From contig NZ_CP050177.1 in the NCBI RefSeq assembly GCF_011694815.1, positions 6,331,501-6,395,500 on the forward strand: a DNA stretch of 64,000 nt. The letters are read 5' to 3'. The position numbers and the translations under genes were made by a program. Origin of the DNA: Streptomyces liangshanensis. GTDB taxonomy: Bacteria; Actinomycetota; Actinomycetes; Streptomycetales; Streptomycetaceae. Below the pieces are notes generated by a model. That model worked only from the letters and a program-made list of their open reading frames with translations, had not been told where the DNA came from and searched no databases. Positions 1 to 8,561 of the stretch are shown in pieces. Positions within the stretch are counted from its first letter, which is position 1, and every line of letters begins with the position of its first letter.

Positions 1-1
1 C

Positions 2-1075
2 CCCGACTACTTCGCGATCATGGTGCTGGCGTTCATCGCCGTCACGTCCGTCCTCGGCTCGTCCCGCATCCGCGGCCTCGCCTCGCTGCTCATCGGCCTC
101 ACCCTCGGCCTGGTCGGCCTGGACCAGATGACCGGACAGCAGCGCCTCACCTTCGGCTCGCTCCAACTCGCCGACGGCATCGACGTGGTGATCGTCGCGG
201 TCGGCCTCTTCGCGATCGGCGAGGCCCTGTGGGTCGCCGCCCACCTGCGCCGCTCCTCGGGCGAGGCGATCCCGGTCGGCCGCCCCTGGCTCGGCAAGGA
301 GGACGTGCGGCGCACCTGGAAGCCCTGGCTGCGCGGGCCGCTCATCGGCTTCCCGTTCGGCGCGATCCCGGCCGGCGGCGCCGAGATCCCGACCTTCCTC
401 TCGTACGTCACCGAGAAGCGGCTCTCGAAGCACAAGGACCAGTTCGGCAAGGGCGCCATCGAGGGAGTCGCGGGCCCCGAGTCGGCCGCCTCGGCCTCCG
501 CCGCCGGGACGCTCGTCTCCATGCTCACCCTCGGCCTGCCCACCACGGCCGTCGCCGCCGTGATGCTCGCCGCCTTCCAGCAGTACGGCATCCAGCCCGG
601 CCCGCTCCTCTTCGAACGCGAACCCGACCTGGTCTGGGGCCTGATCGCCTCCCTCTTCGTCGGCATGGTGCTGCTGCTCGCGCTCAACCTGCCGCTCGCG
701 CCGGTCTGGGCGAAGCTGCTGCGCATCCCGCGGCCCTACCTCTACGCGGGGATCCTCTTCTTCGCGGCCGTCGGCGCCTACGCGGTCGGCGGGGAGGCCC
801 TGGACCTGGTGATCCTGCTGATCATCGGTCTGATCGGGTTCGGGATGCGGCGGTACGGGCTGCCCGTGTTGCCGGCCGTCATCGGGGTGATCCTCGGCCC
901 GGCGGCGGAACAACAGCTGCGGCGCGCCCTCCAGATCAGCGACGGGAGTGTGAGCGGCCTCGTCAACACCCCCTTCTCGGTCACCGTGTACGCGGTGGTG
1001 GCCCTGTTGCTGGTGTGGCCCGCGGTGAGCAAGCTCATCGCCCGCGGGCGAGGCCGTGGCGAGTCCACGCCATAG
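2..1075 (+). CDS. Tripartite tricarboxylate transporter permease, TctA family (5' end outside window)
   Basis: This is the large membrane subunit of a TTT-type, binding-protein-dependent carboxylate importer. The frame is open from base 2, so the true start lies upstream; about 357 C-terminal residues are present of the roughly 500 usual for TctA. The family signature region is visible as [20 protein letters not shown] followed by QPGP, and [15 protein letters not shown] matches the conserved glycine/serine-rich segment of TctA. Most of the rest is hydrophobic membrane helix (for example around 640-720 and 740-830). The substrate cannot be read from the permease. The TctB and TctC partners would be expected to the left. 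A strong terminator follows at 1106-1141, so this is the last gene of its unit. Confidence 0.9.
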   Translation, partial: PDYFAIMVLAFIAVTSVLGSSRIRGLASLLIGLTLGLVGLDQMTGQQRLTFGSLQLADGIDVVIVAVGLFAIGEALWVAAHLRRSSGEAIPVGRPWLGKEDVRRTWKPWLRGPLIGFPFGAIPAGGAEIPTFLSYVTEKRLSKHKDQFGKGAIEGVAGPESAASASAAGTLVSMLTLGLPTTAVAAVMLAAFQQYGIQPGPLLFEREPDLVWGLIASLFVGMVLLLALNLPLAPVWAKLLRIPRPYLYAGILFFAAVGAYAVGGEALDLVILLIIGLIGFGMRRYGLPVLPAVIGVILGPAAEQQLRRALQISDGSVSGLVNTPFSVTVYAVVALLLVWPAVSKLIARGRGRGESTP

Positions 1076-1105
1076 GGCTCCGTGTACGACGCGAATCAGC
1101 CGCTG

Positions 1106-1141
1106 CCCGGACGCCCCGGAGGACTCTCCGGGGCGTCCGGG
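1106..1141 (+). terminator. Rho-independent-type hairpin after tctA
   Basis: A perfect 16-bp stem (1106-1121 with 1126-1141) closes on a 4-base loop (GACT), 30 bases after the tctA stop. There is no clear U-tract, which is usual in Streptomyces. Confidence 0.75.
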
Positions 1142-1253
1142 GACACACAGCGTGGCCGAAAACCGCTCAACTCGGACACGGGCAGCGGAAAAGGTGACCG
1201 CGGGTGACGGTGAATGGGCTCCCGCTGTCAGTGGTGGCTGGCACCATCGGAAC

Positions 1254-2744
1254 ATGACCTCGATCGACTGGGACGCTCTCGCAGACTCCTTCGACCAGGA
1301 GCCGGACCACGGGCTGCTGGACTCCGCCGTCCGGATGGCCTGGGCCGACCGCATGCGGGACTGGCTGCCCCGGGAGCCCTCCCAGGTGCTCGACCTCGGC
1401 TGCGGTACGGGCACGCTCGCCCTGCTCGCCGCCGAGCAGGGCCACCGCGTCACCGGCGTCGACCTCTCGCCCGCGATGGCCGGGCAGGCGCGGGCCAAGC
1501 TCGCGGGCCGGGAGGCCGAGATCCTGGTCGGGGACGCCGCGCGGCCGCCGGTGGGGGAGCGGACCTTCGACGTGATCCTCGCCCGGCACGTGCTGTGGCT
1601 CCTGCCCGACCCCGGCGCGGTGCTGCGCCACTGGGCGACGCTGCTCAGGCCGGGCGGCCGGTTCGTGCTGATCGAGGGGGTCTGGTCCGGTACGGGACTG
1701 GCCCCGGCCCGGCTCATGGAGGCGCTGGCCCCGCTCACCGAGCGCGTCCACTACGAACGCCTGTCCGCCGACCACGAGTTGTGGGGCCGGCCGGTCGACG
1801 ACGAGCGGTATGTCGTGGTGGCGCAGGCCGCCCGCCCCGGCCGCCACACCGAGGTGGTCGACGTCCACCTCATCCTGCGCAGGGGCGACGACGTGCTGCT
1901 GGCCCGCCGCGCCGGCACGGGATACGGGGACGGCCTGCTCAACGGCCCCTCCGGGCACGTCGAGGCGGGCGAGGACGTCAGGGCCGCCATGATCCGCGAG
2001 GCGGACGAGGAGATCGGCGTCGAGCTGGCGCCCGAGGACCTGAAGGTCGCCCTGGTCATGCAGCACCGGGGGCCCGGCGGCGGCGCGCGCATCGGCTGGT
2101 TCTTCGAGGCGGAGTACGGCCGGGGCGGCGAGCCGTACAACAGAGAGCCGCAGAAGTGTTCGGGCCTCTCCTGGCACCCCCTCGCCGACCTCCCGGCCGA
2201 CATGGTCGCCTACTGCCGCGCGGGCCTGGAGGCCTACCGGGCCGGCGAGCGGTTCCTCATCCACCGGCACGAGGACCACGACCCGATCGCGTACGCCCCC
2301 GACAGACCGACCCGGGCCGTCCCGCTGCCCGCCACCACCGGCGGCGCGCTCCACCACATAGAGCTGTGGGTCCCCGACCTGCCGTCCGCCGAGGCACGCT
2401 GGGGCTGGCTGCTCGGCGAGCTGGGGTATGCCCCGTACCGCCGCTGGGACCACGGCCGCAGCTTCCGCCGCGCCGACACGTACGTGGTGATCGAGCAGTC
2501 GCCCGGCATGCGGCCCGGCGCGCACGACCGCCGCGCCCCGGGACTCAACCACCTCGCGTTCCACGCGGCGGACCGCACCGCGCTCGACGCCCTGGTGGCC
2601 CGGGCGCCCGACCACGGCTGGACGCTCCTGTACGGCGACCGCCACCCGTTCGCGGGCGGCGAGGACCACTACGCGGCCTACCTGGAGGACCCCGCGGGGT
2701 ACGAGGTGGAGCTGGTCGCGCCGGCCACGCCCGTACGGCTCTGA
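1254..2744 (+). CDS. Three-domain fusion: SAM methyltransferase + NUDIX hydrolase + VOC (glyoxalase-fold) protein
   Basis: The 496-residue protein combines three enzyme folds. Residues 1-200 are a class I methyltransferase with SAM motif I VLDLGCGTG (45-53). Residues about 205-345 are a NUDIX domain; the whole box (234-256) fits G-x5-E-x7-REU-x-EE-x-GU, so it should be catalytically competent. Residues about 365-490 are a VOC/glyoxalase-fold domain (HHIELWVPDLPSAEA near its start, YEVELVAP at its end). The frame is open back to 1056, but ATG 1254 is where homology to methyltransferases begins. Such trifunctional proteins exist in Streptomyces annotations, but no substrate is known to me. A role in clearing or modifying a damaged nucleotide-like metabolite is only inference. 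Confidence 0.85.
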   Translation: MTSIDWDALADSFDQEPDHGLLDSAVRMAWADRMRDWLPREPSQVLDLGCGTGTLALLAAEQGHRVTGVDLSPAMAGQARAKLAGREAEILVGDAARPPVGERTFDVILARHVLWLLPDPGAVLRHWATLLRPGGRFVLIEGVWSGTGLAPARLMEALAPLTERVHYERLSADHELWGRPVDDERYVVVAQAARPGRHTEVVDVHLILRRGDDVLLARRAGTGYGDGLLNGPSGHVEAGEDVRAAMIREADEEIGVELAPEDLKVALVMQHRGPGGGARIGWFFEAEYGRGGEPYNREPQKCSGLSWHPLADLPADMVAYCRAGLEAYRAGERFLIHRHEDHDPIAYAPDRPTRAVPLPATTGGALHHIELWVPDLPSAEARWGWLLGELGYAPYRRWDHGRSFRRADTYVVIEQSPGMRPGAHDRRAPGLNHLAFHAADRTALDALVARAPDHGWTLLYGDRHPFAGGEDHYAAYLEDPAGYEVELVAPATPVRL

Positions 2745-2771
2745 CGGCGGGGCCCCGCGCGGCGCGCGCCG

Positions 2772-3695
2772 TCAGCCGAGCGTCCGCACGTACCGGACCT
2801 CGCTCGCGCAGATCTCGTAGCCGAACCACTTGTTGACGGCCAGCATCGGGCCGTTGTCCCCGTCGTTGGAGGTGAACGCGTCCGTGTACCCCGCCGCCCG
2901 GGCCCGCCGCAGGGAGTCGGACTTGGCGAGCTTGGCCAGCCCCCGGTTCCGGAACGCGCGCCGGGTCCCGGTCATACCGGTGACGTAGGTCGTCGCGCGG
3001 TCCGTGACCACCGCCGTGAACGCGGCGACCCGGCCGTCCGCCGCGACCACGGCCGTCGACAGGTCCCGGTCGAGGGACGGATCGTTCCAGGTGGTGTGCA
3101 GCCAGTCCTCGTAGTCGTCCAGCGCGGTGCTGATGTCGCTCGGCTCGTCGGACGTCGACTCCGCGTCCGCCTCGAACAGCGGCCGGGGGTTGCCCGCGAA
3201 GTCCCCGGCCGTGCGCAGCACGAAGCCCGGCGGCAGCGGCGGCGGTTCCGGCAGGACGGCCCGCGCCAGGTCGAGGCGCTGGAAGTGCGCGCCGCGCGAG
3301 GGCCGGTAGCCGCGCTTCTCGGCGAAGGCGCGGGACGACGGCTCGTCGATCACCCAGGCGCACACACTGGTGGCCCCCTCGTCGGCGAGGTGCTCCTCGG
3401 CCGTGCGGAGCAGCAGCGCCCCGGCGCCCCGGCCCCGCCGCCCGGGATGCACGTGCGGGGTGACGGACGACTGCCCCGGCTCGCTGCTCTCGTAGGCGAT
3501 GCCCACATGGGCCGTGCCGATGATCACCCCCTCCTCCTCGGCGACCAACAGCCGGTACTTCTTCGCAGGGTTGGCGGTCGCGACCCCGAACAGGAGCAGC
3601 TCCTCGGTCACCACCTGGTAGGGGATGCAGACGCGCCGCAGAGCGGTCACGGCCTCGGCGTCCTCGGTACGGAAATCACGGACGAGCACAGTCAT
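2772..3695 (-). CDS. Tandem GNAT-family N-acetyltransferase
   Basis: A 307-residue cytosolic protein with two GNAT folds. The N-terminal copy (about 1-150) has the acetyl-CoA-binding loop HVHPGRRGRGAGALLL. The second copy (about 165-307) has the equivalent RRAFRNRGLAKLAKSDSL and ends NGPMLAVNKWFGYE, a typical GNAT terminus. The acceptor is unknown. The start MTVLVRDFRTED is chosen because the upstream extension of the open frame runs through the divergent GntR gene. It is convergent with the fusion gene on the left and divergent from the GntR gene, with 72 bp between the two starts. Confidence 0.85.
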   Translation of the reverse strand: MTVLVRDFRTEDAEAVTALRRVCIPYQVVTEELLLFGVATANPAKKYRLLVAEEEGVIIGTAHVGIAYESSEPGQSSVTPHVHPGRRGRGAGALLLRTAEEHLADEGATSVCAWVIDEPSSRAFAEKRGYRPSRGAHFQRLDLARAVLPEPPPLPPGFVLRTAGDFAGNPRPLFEADAESTSDEPSDISTALDDYEDWLHTTWNDPSLDRDLSTAVVAADGRVAAFTAVVTDRATTYVTGMTGTRRAFRNRGLAKLAKSDSLRRARAAGYTDAFTSNDGDNGPMLAVNKWFGYEICASEVRYVRTLG

Positions 3696-3767
3696 GGGGC
3701 GGCACGTTACGGGGACAGGGCGGCGGATCGCCTCTCCTTTTCCCCGCCCGCGGGGGAGAATCGGACC

Positions 3768-4142
3768 GTGACCCTGAAGATCGTGATCGACCAGGCCGCC
3801 GCGACGGCCCCGTACGAACAGCTGCGGACCCAGATCTCGGCGAAGGCCCGCTCGGGCGTGCTGCCGGCCGGATACCGGCTGCCGACCGTGCGCGGACTCG
3901 CCGAACAGCTCGGGCTGGCCGCCAACACCGTCGCCAAGGCGTACCGCACGCTGGAGAGCGACGGCGTGATCGAGACCCGGGGGAGGAACGGCACGTTCGT
4001 CGCCGCCGCCGGGGACGCCGCCGCACGCGAGGCGGCCGCCGCCGCCCAGGCCTACGCGGAGCGCGCCCGGCACCTCGGGCTCAGCCGGGACGCCGCGCTG
4101 GGAGCCGCCGAGGAAGCGGTACGCGCCGCCTACACGAAGTGA
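3768..4142 (+). CDS. Short GntR-family regulator (YtrA-like)
   Basis: A 124-residue regulator starting at GTG 3768 with GGGGGAG seven bases upstream. Residues about 8-75 are the winged helix: the segment YRLPTVRGLAEQLGLAANTV is the helix-turn-helix, followed by RTLESDGVIETRGRNGTFV. Only about 45 residues follow (alanine-rich, probably a dimerising helix), which is the size of the YtrA subfamily that usually controls adjacent ABC transporters. No transporter is adjacent here, so its target is unclear. The divergent GNAT gene is the nearest candidate. Confidence 0.88.
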   Translation: MTLKIVIDQAAATAPYEQLRTQISAKARSGVLPAGYRLPTVRGLAEQLGLAANTVAKAYRTLESDGVIETRGRNGTFVAAAGDAAAREAAAAAQAYAERARHLGLSRDAALGAAEEAVRAAYTK

Positions 4143-4191
4143 GCGGCGAACGGCACCCCCGCCGCCGGGGGCGCGCGTCCCGGGCGTCGTC

Positions 4192-5310
4192 TCAGAGGTA
4201 GAGGCCCGCGTCCGACCCCGCGTGCTGCGCGGGGACCGACGCCGGGCCGCTGCCCCGCCGCATCGCGTACAGCTCCGCCAGCGTCGCCCCCTCCCGGCCG
4301 ACCGCCGACTCCCGCTCGCCGTCCTCCGGGCCCAGCCAGGCCAGCGCCTCCGCGCGCGTCAGCGAACCGACCTCGATCCGCGCCATGCAGCGTCCCGGCC
4401 TGACCACCGCCGGGTGCAGCCGCTCCAGGTCCTCGTTGGTCGTCACCCCCACCAGCACGTTCCTGCCCTGGCCGAGCAGCCCGTCGGTGAGGTTCAGCAG
4501 CCGCGACAGCGCCTGGCCCGCCGTGTGCTTGGCCTCGCCGCGGATCAGTTCGTCGCAGTCCTCCAGCAGGAGCAGCCGCCAGCGCCCCTTCGCCGAGCCG
4601 TCGTCCTCCCCGATGGCGATGTCCATCAGGTACCCGACGTCGTTGAAGAGCCGCTCCGGGTCCAGGACACAGTCCACCTGGCACCAGTCCCGCCACGAGC
4701 GGGCCAGCGTCCGCAGCGCGGACGTCTTGCCCGTGCCGGGCGGGCCGTGCAGCAGGAGCAGCCGCCCCGCGATGTCGTCCGGGGTCACCTTCATCAGCCG
4801 GTCCATCGCCTCGGCCACCGGCGCGGTGTAGTTGGGCCTGACCTCGTCCCAGGTCCCGGCGGCGATCTGACGGGTGGTGCGGTGCGGGCCGCGCCGGGGG
4901 GACACGTACCAGAAGCCCATGGTCACGTTGTCGGGCTGGGGCTCCGGCTCGTCCTGGGCGCCCTCGGTCGCCTGGCCGTGGACCTTCTCCGCGAGCTCGG
5001 CGCTGACCGCCGTCACGGTCACGTCGGCGCCCCTGTTCCAGCGGGACACCAGCAGCGTCCAGCCGTCGCCCTCGGCGAGGGTGGCGCTGCGGTCGTCGTC
5101 CTTGGCGCGGCGCAGGATCGTCGCGCCGGGCGGCAGCAGGTCCGCGCCCGACTTGACGCGGTCGATCGTCGAACTGTGCGAGAACGGCTGCTCGCCCGTC
5201 GCGAAGCGGCCGAGGAACAGCGCGTCGACCACATCCGACGGCGAATCACTGTCATCGACGTTGAGCCGGATCGGCAGTGTGTCCTGAGGCTTGGCAGACA
5301 TGTCGCCCAT
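4192..5310 (-). CDS. AAA+ ATPase with an N-terminal actinobacterial domain (DUF5925-like)
   Basis: A 372-residue protein. The C-terminal half is a classic AAA domain: Walker A GPPGTGKT, Walker B LLLLEDCDEL, a sensor-1-like GVTTNEDLERLHPAVVRPGR, and a short lid. The N-terminal half (about 1-165, with the start of FWYVSPRRG near its end) matches what I recall as the DUF5925 region and has no recognised catalytic motif. Two in-frame ATGs lie close together (5310 and 5301) and neither has a strong ribosome site; I give the longer. It is probably a MoxR/CbbX-like remodelling ATPase. The partner is unknown. It lies downstream of the deacetylase operon but behind a terminator. Confidence 0.85.
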   Translation of the reverse strand: MGDMSAKPQDTLPIRLNVDDSDSPSDVVDALFLGRFATGEQPFSHSSTIDRVKSGADLLPPGATILRRAKDDDRSATLAEGDGWTLLVSRWNRGADVTVTAVSAELAEKVHGQATEGAQDEPEPQPDNVTMGFWYVSPRRGPHRTTRQIAAGTWDEVRPNYTAPVAEAMDRLMKVTPDDIAGRLLLLHGPPGTGKTSALRTLARSWRDWCQVDCVLDPERLFNDVGYLMDIAIGEDDGSAKGRWRLLLLEDCDELIRGEAKHTAGQALSRLLNLTDGLLGQGRNVLVGVTTNEDLERLHPAVVRPGRCMARIEVGSLTRAEALAWLGPEDGERESAVGREGATLAELYAMRRGSGPASVPAQHAGSDAGLYL

Positions 5311-5354
5311 GATCCGGCACACGAAGGCCCGACGCACGGTGTTTTGCCCCGTGG

Positions 5355-5389
5355 CGCCCGGGCGGCGGCGCGCCCCGCCCGCCCGGGCG
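5355..5389 (-). terminator. Hairpin after the polysaccharide deacetylase gene
   Basis: An 11-bp perfect stem (5355-5365 with 5379-5389) with a 13-base loop sits between the end of the deacetylase gene and the start of the AAA gene, both on the minus strand. It probably separates the two units. Confidence 0.5.
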
Positions 5390-5401
5390 ACGGGCCCCGG
5401 T

Positions 5402-6223
5402 TCAGCCGCGCCCCGTGACCAGCGCCCGGCGGGCGGCGGCGCGGGTCCGCCGGACGACGGCGTATCCCTTCGTCAGGACCCGGTCCCCGGCGAAGATCCG
5501 GCCGAGCGAGCGACCCTCGACCAGGTGGCCGAACTCCTCGATGCCGGTGGAGCGGCGGACGGTCACCCGCTCCAGCGCGTACGGGCCCTGCCGCGGCCGG
5601 GCCAGGGCGTTGCCCACGGCCAGCGACTGGGCGAACCCGGCTTCCCGGACCGTACGGCGGACCCGCCGGCTGGAGTAGCCGTACGGGTACGCGAAGGAGA
5701 CGGGCGGCCCGCCCAGCCGGTCGCCGATGAGCTCCCGGCAGTGGACCGCCTCGAACCGCAGGCGTTGCGGGCCGAGTTGGTCCAGCTGGGGGTGGGTGTG
5801 GCTGTGGCCGCCGATCTCGGTGCCGGCCGCCGCCAGCTCCCGTACCTGCCCCCAGTCGAGCATGGTGTCGAGCGCGCCGCCCGCGTGGTCGGGCCCGCGC
5901 AGCCAGCCGGTGGTCAGGAACACGGTCGCGGCGAAGCCGTACGCGGCGAGTACGGGGAGGGCGTGGCGGTGCACTCCCTCGTACCCGTCGTCGAAGGTGA
6001 CCAGCACGGGCCGCCGCGGCAGCGCGCCGCCGGTGCGCCACGCGTGGCCGAGGGCCGCCGTGGTGACGGGGGTGAAGCCCCGGGCGGCGAGCAACTCCAT
6101 CTGCGCGGCGAAGGCTTCGGGGGAGACGGACAGGGCGTGGGTGGCGTCGGCGGGCCGGTGCGCGACGGCGTGGTACATGAGGATCGGCACAGGCCCCGCC
6201 GGGGCCTGTGCCTTCTCCGTCAC
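5402..6223 (-). CDS. Polysaccharide deacetylase (carbohydrate esterase 4, NodB fold)
   Basis: A 273-residue enzyme expected to remove N- or O-acetyl groups from a surface polysaccharide or its precursor. The NodB motifs are present: ILMYHAVAHRP near the N-terminus, TFDDGYEG (metal and base aspartates), GHSHTHPQLDQLG (metal histidines), and AYPYGYSS. No signal peptide is visible. The GTG start at 6223 overlaps the stop of the upstream glycosyltransferase (GTGA), so it is translated as the last gene of a three-gene operon. The C-terminus is basic (RRTRAAARRALVTGRG). Confidence 0.9.
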   Translation of the reverse strand: MTEKAQAPAGPVPILMYHAVAHRPADATHALSVSPEAFAAQMELLAARGFTPVTTAALGHAWRTGGALPRRPVLVTFDDGYEGVHRHALPVLAAYGFAATVFLTTGWLRGPDHAGGALDTMLDWGQVRELAAAGTEIGGHSHTHPQLDQLGPQRLRFEAVHCRELIGDRLGGPPVSFAYPYGYSSRRVRRTVREAGFAQSLAVGNALARPRQGPYALERVTVRRSTGIEEFGHLVEGRSLGRIFAGDRVLTKGYAVVRRTRAAARRALVTGRG

Positions 6224-7260
6224 GCGACCGCCCCTCTGGGGCTGCCGAGGTGGCCGGTGCGCTCGATCGGGCCCGACGAGAACGTGGCCCCGTCCCCCCG
6301 GGCCCGGTAACGGCCCAGGACGTAGCCGCCCGCGGCCGCCGAGACGCCGACGACGATCGCGCCGGCCCGCCCGAGGCCGCCGGGCCGGCCCCGTACCGCG
6401 TCCCGCAGCCCCCGTACCACCCCGGCGGGCAACACCCGTGTGGCGTAGCGCCGTTCGGACTCCAGCCCCTTGCCCGCGCCGACGCTCCGGGCCACCAGGG
6501 CCTTGGAGAGGCCCTCGGCGTAGGCCCGGGTACGGAAGTACCCGAACCGCTCCCGCGCCGCGGGGACCTTGTGCCGGATCAGCGCCCGGTCGTCGATCAG
6601 CAGCACCGCGTCCGGTACGGCCCTGGCGAGCCGGATGCACAACTCCGTCTCCTCGCACCCCAGGGGCCGCTTGTCGCCGTCGCGCCCGATGCCGGTCGCG
6701 AACCCTCCGGCGGCGTCGAACGCCGACCGCCGGAAGGACGCGTTCCCGCCCAGGACGTTGCGGACCCGGGCCTTCCCCGCGGGCAGGCCCCGGTACGTGC
6801 AGCCGACGACCCAGTCGAACTCCTCGGGGAACCACACCGGCCTGCGGCCCGACGCCCAGGCGGGCAGCGTGCGCCCGCCGACCGCCAGCACCCGGGGATC
6901 GTCGTACGACTCGTCGAAGAACCGCAGCCAGTCCCGCCCGGCCACGGCGTCGTCGTCCAGGAACGCCACGATCTCGCCCCGGGCGGCGGCGATCCCGGTG
7001 TTGCGGCCCGCGGAGAGGCCCCGGACGCCCGCGTTGGCGAGCACCCGCACCTCCCCGCGCGCCGCGAACTCCCCGTACTCCCGGCGGAGTCGCGCCAGCA
7101 GCGCCGCGTTGTGGTCGACGACGACCAGGATCTCCAGCGCCGGCAGCGACTGGTGCCGTACGGAGTCGACCGCCGCGAGGATGTCGTCCCAGCGGTCCTC
7201 GGTGTAGACGCAGATCACCACCGAGAACGGGCGGTGGAGCCGGCCGTGTCGGTGCGTCAA
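6220..7260 (-). CDS. Family-2 glycosyltransferase (GT-A), TTG start
   Basis: A 346-residue inverting glycosyltransferase. FSVVICVYTEDRWDDILAAV is the nucleotide-sugar-binding start, LDDDAVAGRDW carries the metal-binding DxD-type acidic cluster, and GCEETELCIRLA is the ED-type catalytic-base region. A C-terminal hydrophobic stretch (AGAIVVGVSAAAGGYVLG) could anchor it to the membrane. No ATG or GTG lies in a sensible place; a TTG at 7260 is preceded by GAGGAGAGGTGTC and overlaps the upstream stop as TTGA, so I choose it. It probably adds a sugar to the lipid-linked precursor made or extended by its operon partner. Confidence 0.88.
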   Translation of the reverse strand: MTHRHGRLHRPFSVVICVYTEDRWDDILAAVDSVRHQSLPALEILVVVDHNAALLARLRREYGEFAARGEVRVLANAGVRGLSAGRNTGIAAARGEIVAFLDDDAVAGRDWLRFFDESYDDPRVLAVGGRTLPAWASGRRPVWFPEEFDWVVGCTYRGLPAGKARVRNVLGGNASFRRSAFDAAGGFATGIGRDGDKRPLGCEETELCIRLARAVPDAVLLIDDRALIRHKVPAARERFGYFRTRAYAEGLSKALVARSVGAGKGLESERRYATRVLPAGVVRGLRDAVRGRPGGLGRAGAIVVGVSAAAGGYVLGRYRARGDGATFSSGPIERTGHLGSPRGAVA

Positions 7261-8135
7261 GACACCTCTCCTCGCAGGGCCGTGATCCGCAGGCCCACCG
7301 GACGGCGCCGTGAGGCGCGCGGGACGCCCTTCTCCCGGAGGATCACCCTGAGGACCCGGAGGCCGTCCCTGACGGCCCGCAGGTTGCTGACCCCGTGGAT
7401 CCGGTCGAACTCGTGGCTCGGGATCTCCTGCACCCTCAACCCGGCCTGTACCACGCGGATGTTCATCAGCGTCTCGACCTCGAAGCCGGTGCAGTCGAGT
7501 GTGATGTCGTCCAGGCAGCGCCGCCAGAACGCGTTGTAGCCGTAGCAGAGATCGGTGTACCGGGCGCCGAACTTGGCGTTGACGACCGCGCACAGGGCGC
7601 GGTTGCCGAGTCTGCGGATCAGCGTCATGTCGTCCGTGCCACCGCCGTTGGCGAACCGCGAGCCCTTGGCGAAGTCGGCGCCGGAGACCAGCGCGGAGAC
7701 GTACGAGACGATCTCGTTGCCGTCGGCCGAGCCGTCCGCGTCGATCATGACGATGATGTCGCCCGTGCAGGCGGCGAAGCCGCTGATCAGGGCGTCCCCC
7801 TTGCCCTTGCCGCGCTGCCGCACGACCTTGACGTCCGGCCGCAGTTCCCTGGCCACCTCCACGGTGTTGTCGGTCGACGCGCCGTCCACCAGGACCACTT
7901 CGTGGATCCAGTCGGGCAGCGTCTTGAAGACGTACGGAAGGTTCTCCGCCTCGTTCATGGCCGGGATCACGACGCTCACGGGCGGGGCGATCGCCAGGTG
8001 GAGCGAGACAGGGCGGTACGGACGCGCTGTTCTGCCGGATCCGACAGCGGTCGTCCGCGCGGAACTTGACGTGTTCCGCGAGCGCGCTGTTAACGGATCT
8101 TCGCCCGGCAGGGCCGGGCGCACAAAAGAGCTCAC
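7257..8135 (-). CDS. Family-2 glycosyltransferase, dolichol/polyprenyl-phosphate sugar synthase-like
   Basis: A 292-residue GT-A enzyme: VSVVIPAMNEAENLPYVFKT opens the fold after a 50-residue polar leader, VDGASTDNT and MIDADGSADG supply the nucleotide/metal site, and RQRGKGKGDALISGF is the family's lysine-rich loop. This pattern resembles polyprenyl-phosphate mannosyl/glucosyl transferases of the DPM1 type. It starts at GTG 8135 behind GAGAGGGAAG. It is first in the operon with the second glycosyltransferase and the deacetylase. The set fits synthesis and tailoring of an envelope glycan; the sugars cannot be read from sequence. Confidence 0.87.
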   Translation of the reverse strand: MSSFVRPALPGEDPLTARSRNTSSSARTTAVGSGRTARPYRPVSLHLAIAPPVSVVIPAMNEAENLPYVFKTLPDWIHEVVLVDGASTDNTVEVARELRPDVKVVRQRGKGKGDALISGFAACTGDIIVMIDADGSADGNEIVSYVSALVSGADFAKGSRFANGGGTDDMTLIRRLGNRALCAVVNAKFGARYTDLCYGYNAFWRRCLDDITLDCTGFEVETLMNIRVVQAGLRVQEIPSHEFDRIHGVSNLRAVRDGLRVLRVILREKGVPRASRRRPVGLRITALRGEVS

Positions 8136-8561
8136 GAGTCTGCTTCCCTCTCGTCCGGTGGACCGCCCACCCCCGGGCGGTCCGGCTGTGTTTCCGGTTC
8201 GAAAGGGGGGTTCTCACCCCGCGCGACAACAGGATCCCCCGCCGTGACGGCACGGGATCCCGTGGTGCGTGGGTGAGTGGTGGAACTGGCCGCGCGGCAC
8301 GCGCCTCGGCACTAAGTGCGGTCACCGAGCACGGCACCCCCCTACCGCGCCCCGCCCCTGGAGCCATCGCGACGTTCGAGCCCTCCCCAGGATGTCGCTG
8401 TGTGTGATGGACCGATGCGGGTGGTCGTAAGACGGTATTGAGGGCGGGGACGGTATGGCAAGGGGGAGAACGTGCCGGAATGTTCTTGACATGGACACTT
8501 CCAGGAAGGGGTGGGGCCTGGTACCAAAGGAGAGGCAGAAATCCTGCTAAAGGGAGGTTCC
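8136..8561. promoter_or_regulatory. 426-bp divergent intergenic region with leader hairpin and promoter-like elements
   Basis: No gene is visible. On the left, a 9-bp perfect hairpin (8160-8168 with 8175-8183) lies 25 bases before the glycosyltransferase start and could be a leader structure. At 8309-8319 there is a perfect small palindrome, GCACTAAGTGC. On the right, TTGACA at 8486-8491 is a good -35 candidate for the esterase gene, overlapping an area with the palindrome CTTCCAGGAAG (8498-8508). A convincing -10 is not obvious. Confidence 0.4.

Noticed and set aside
1167..2669. Long minus-strand open frame opposite the methyltransferase fusion
   Set aside because: GC-rich genomes give long antisense open frames; its composition is mirror-biased and it lacks any motif or ribosome site.
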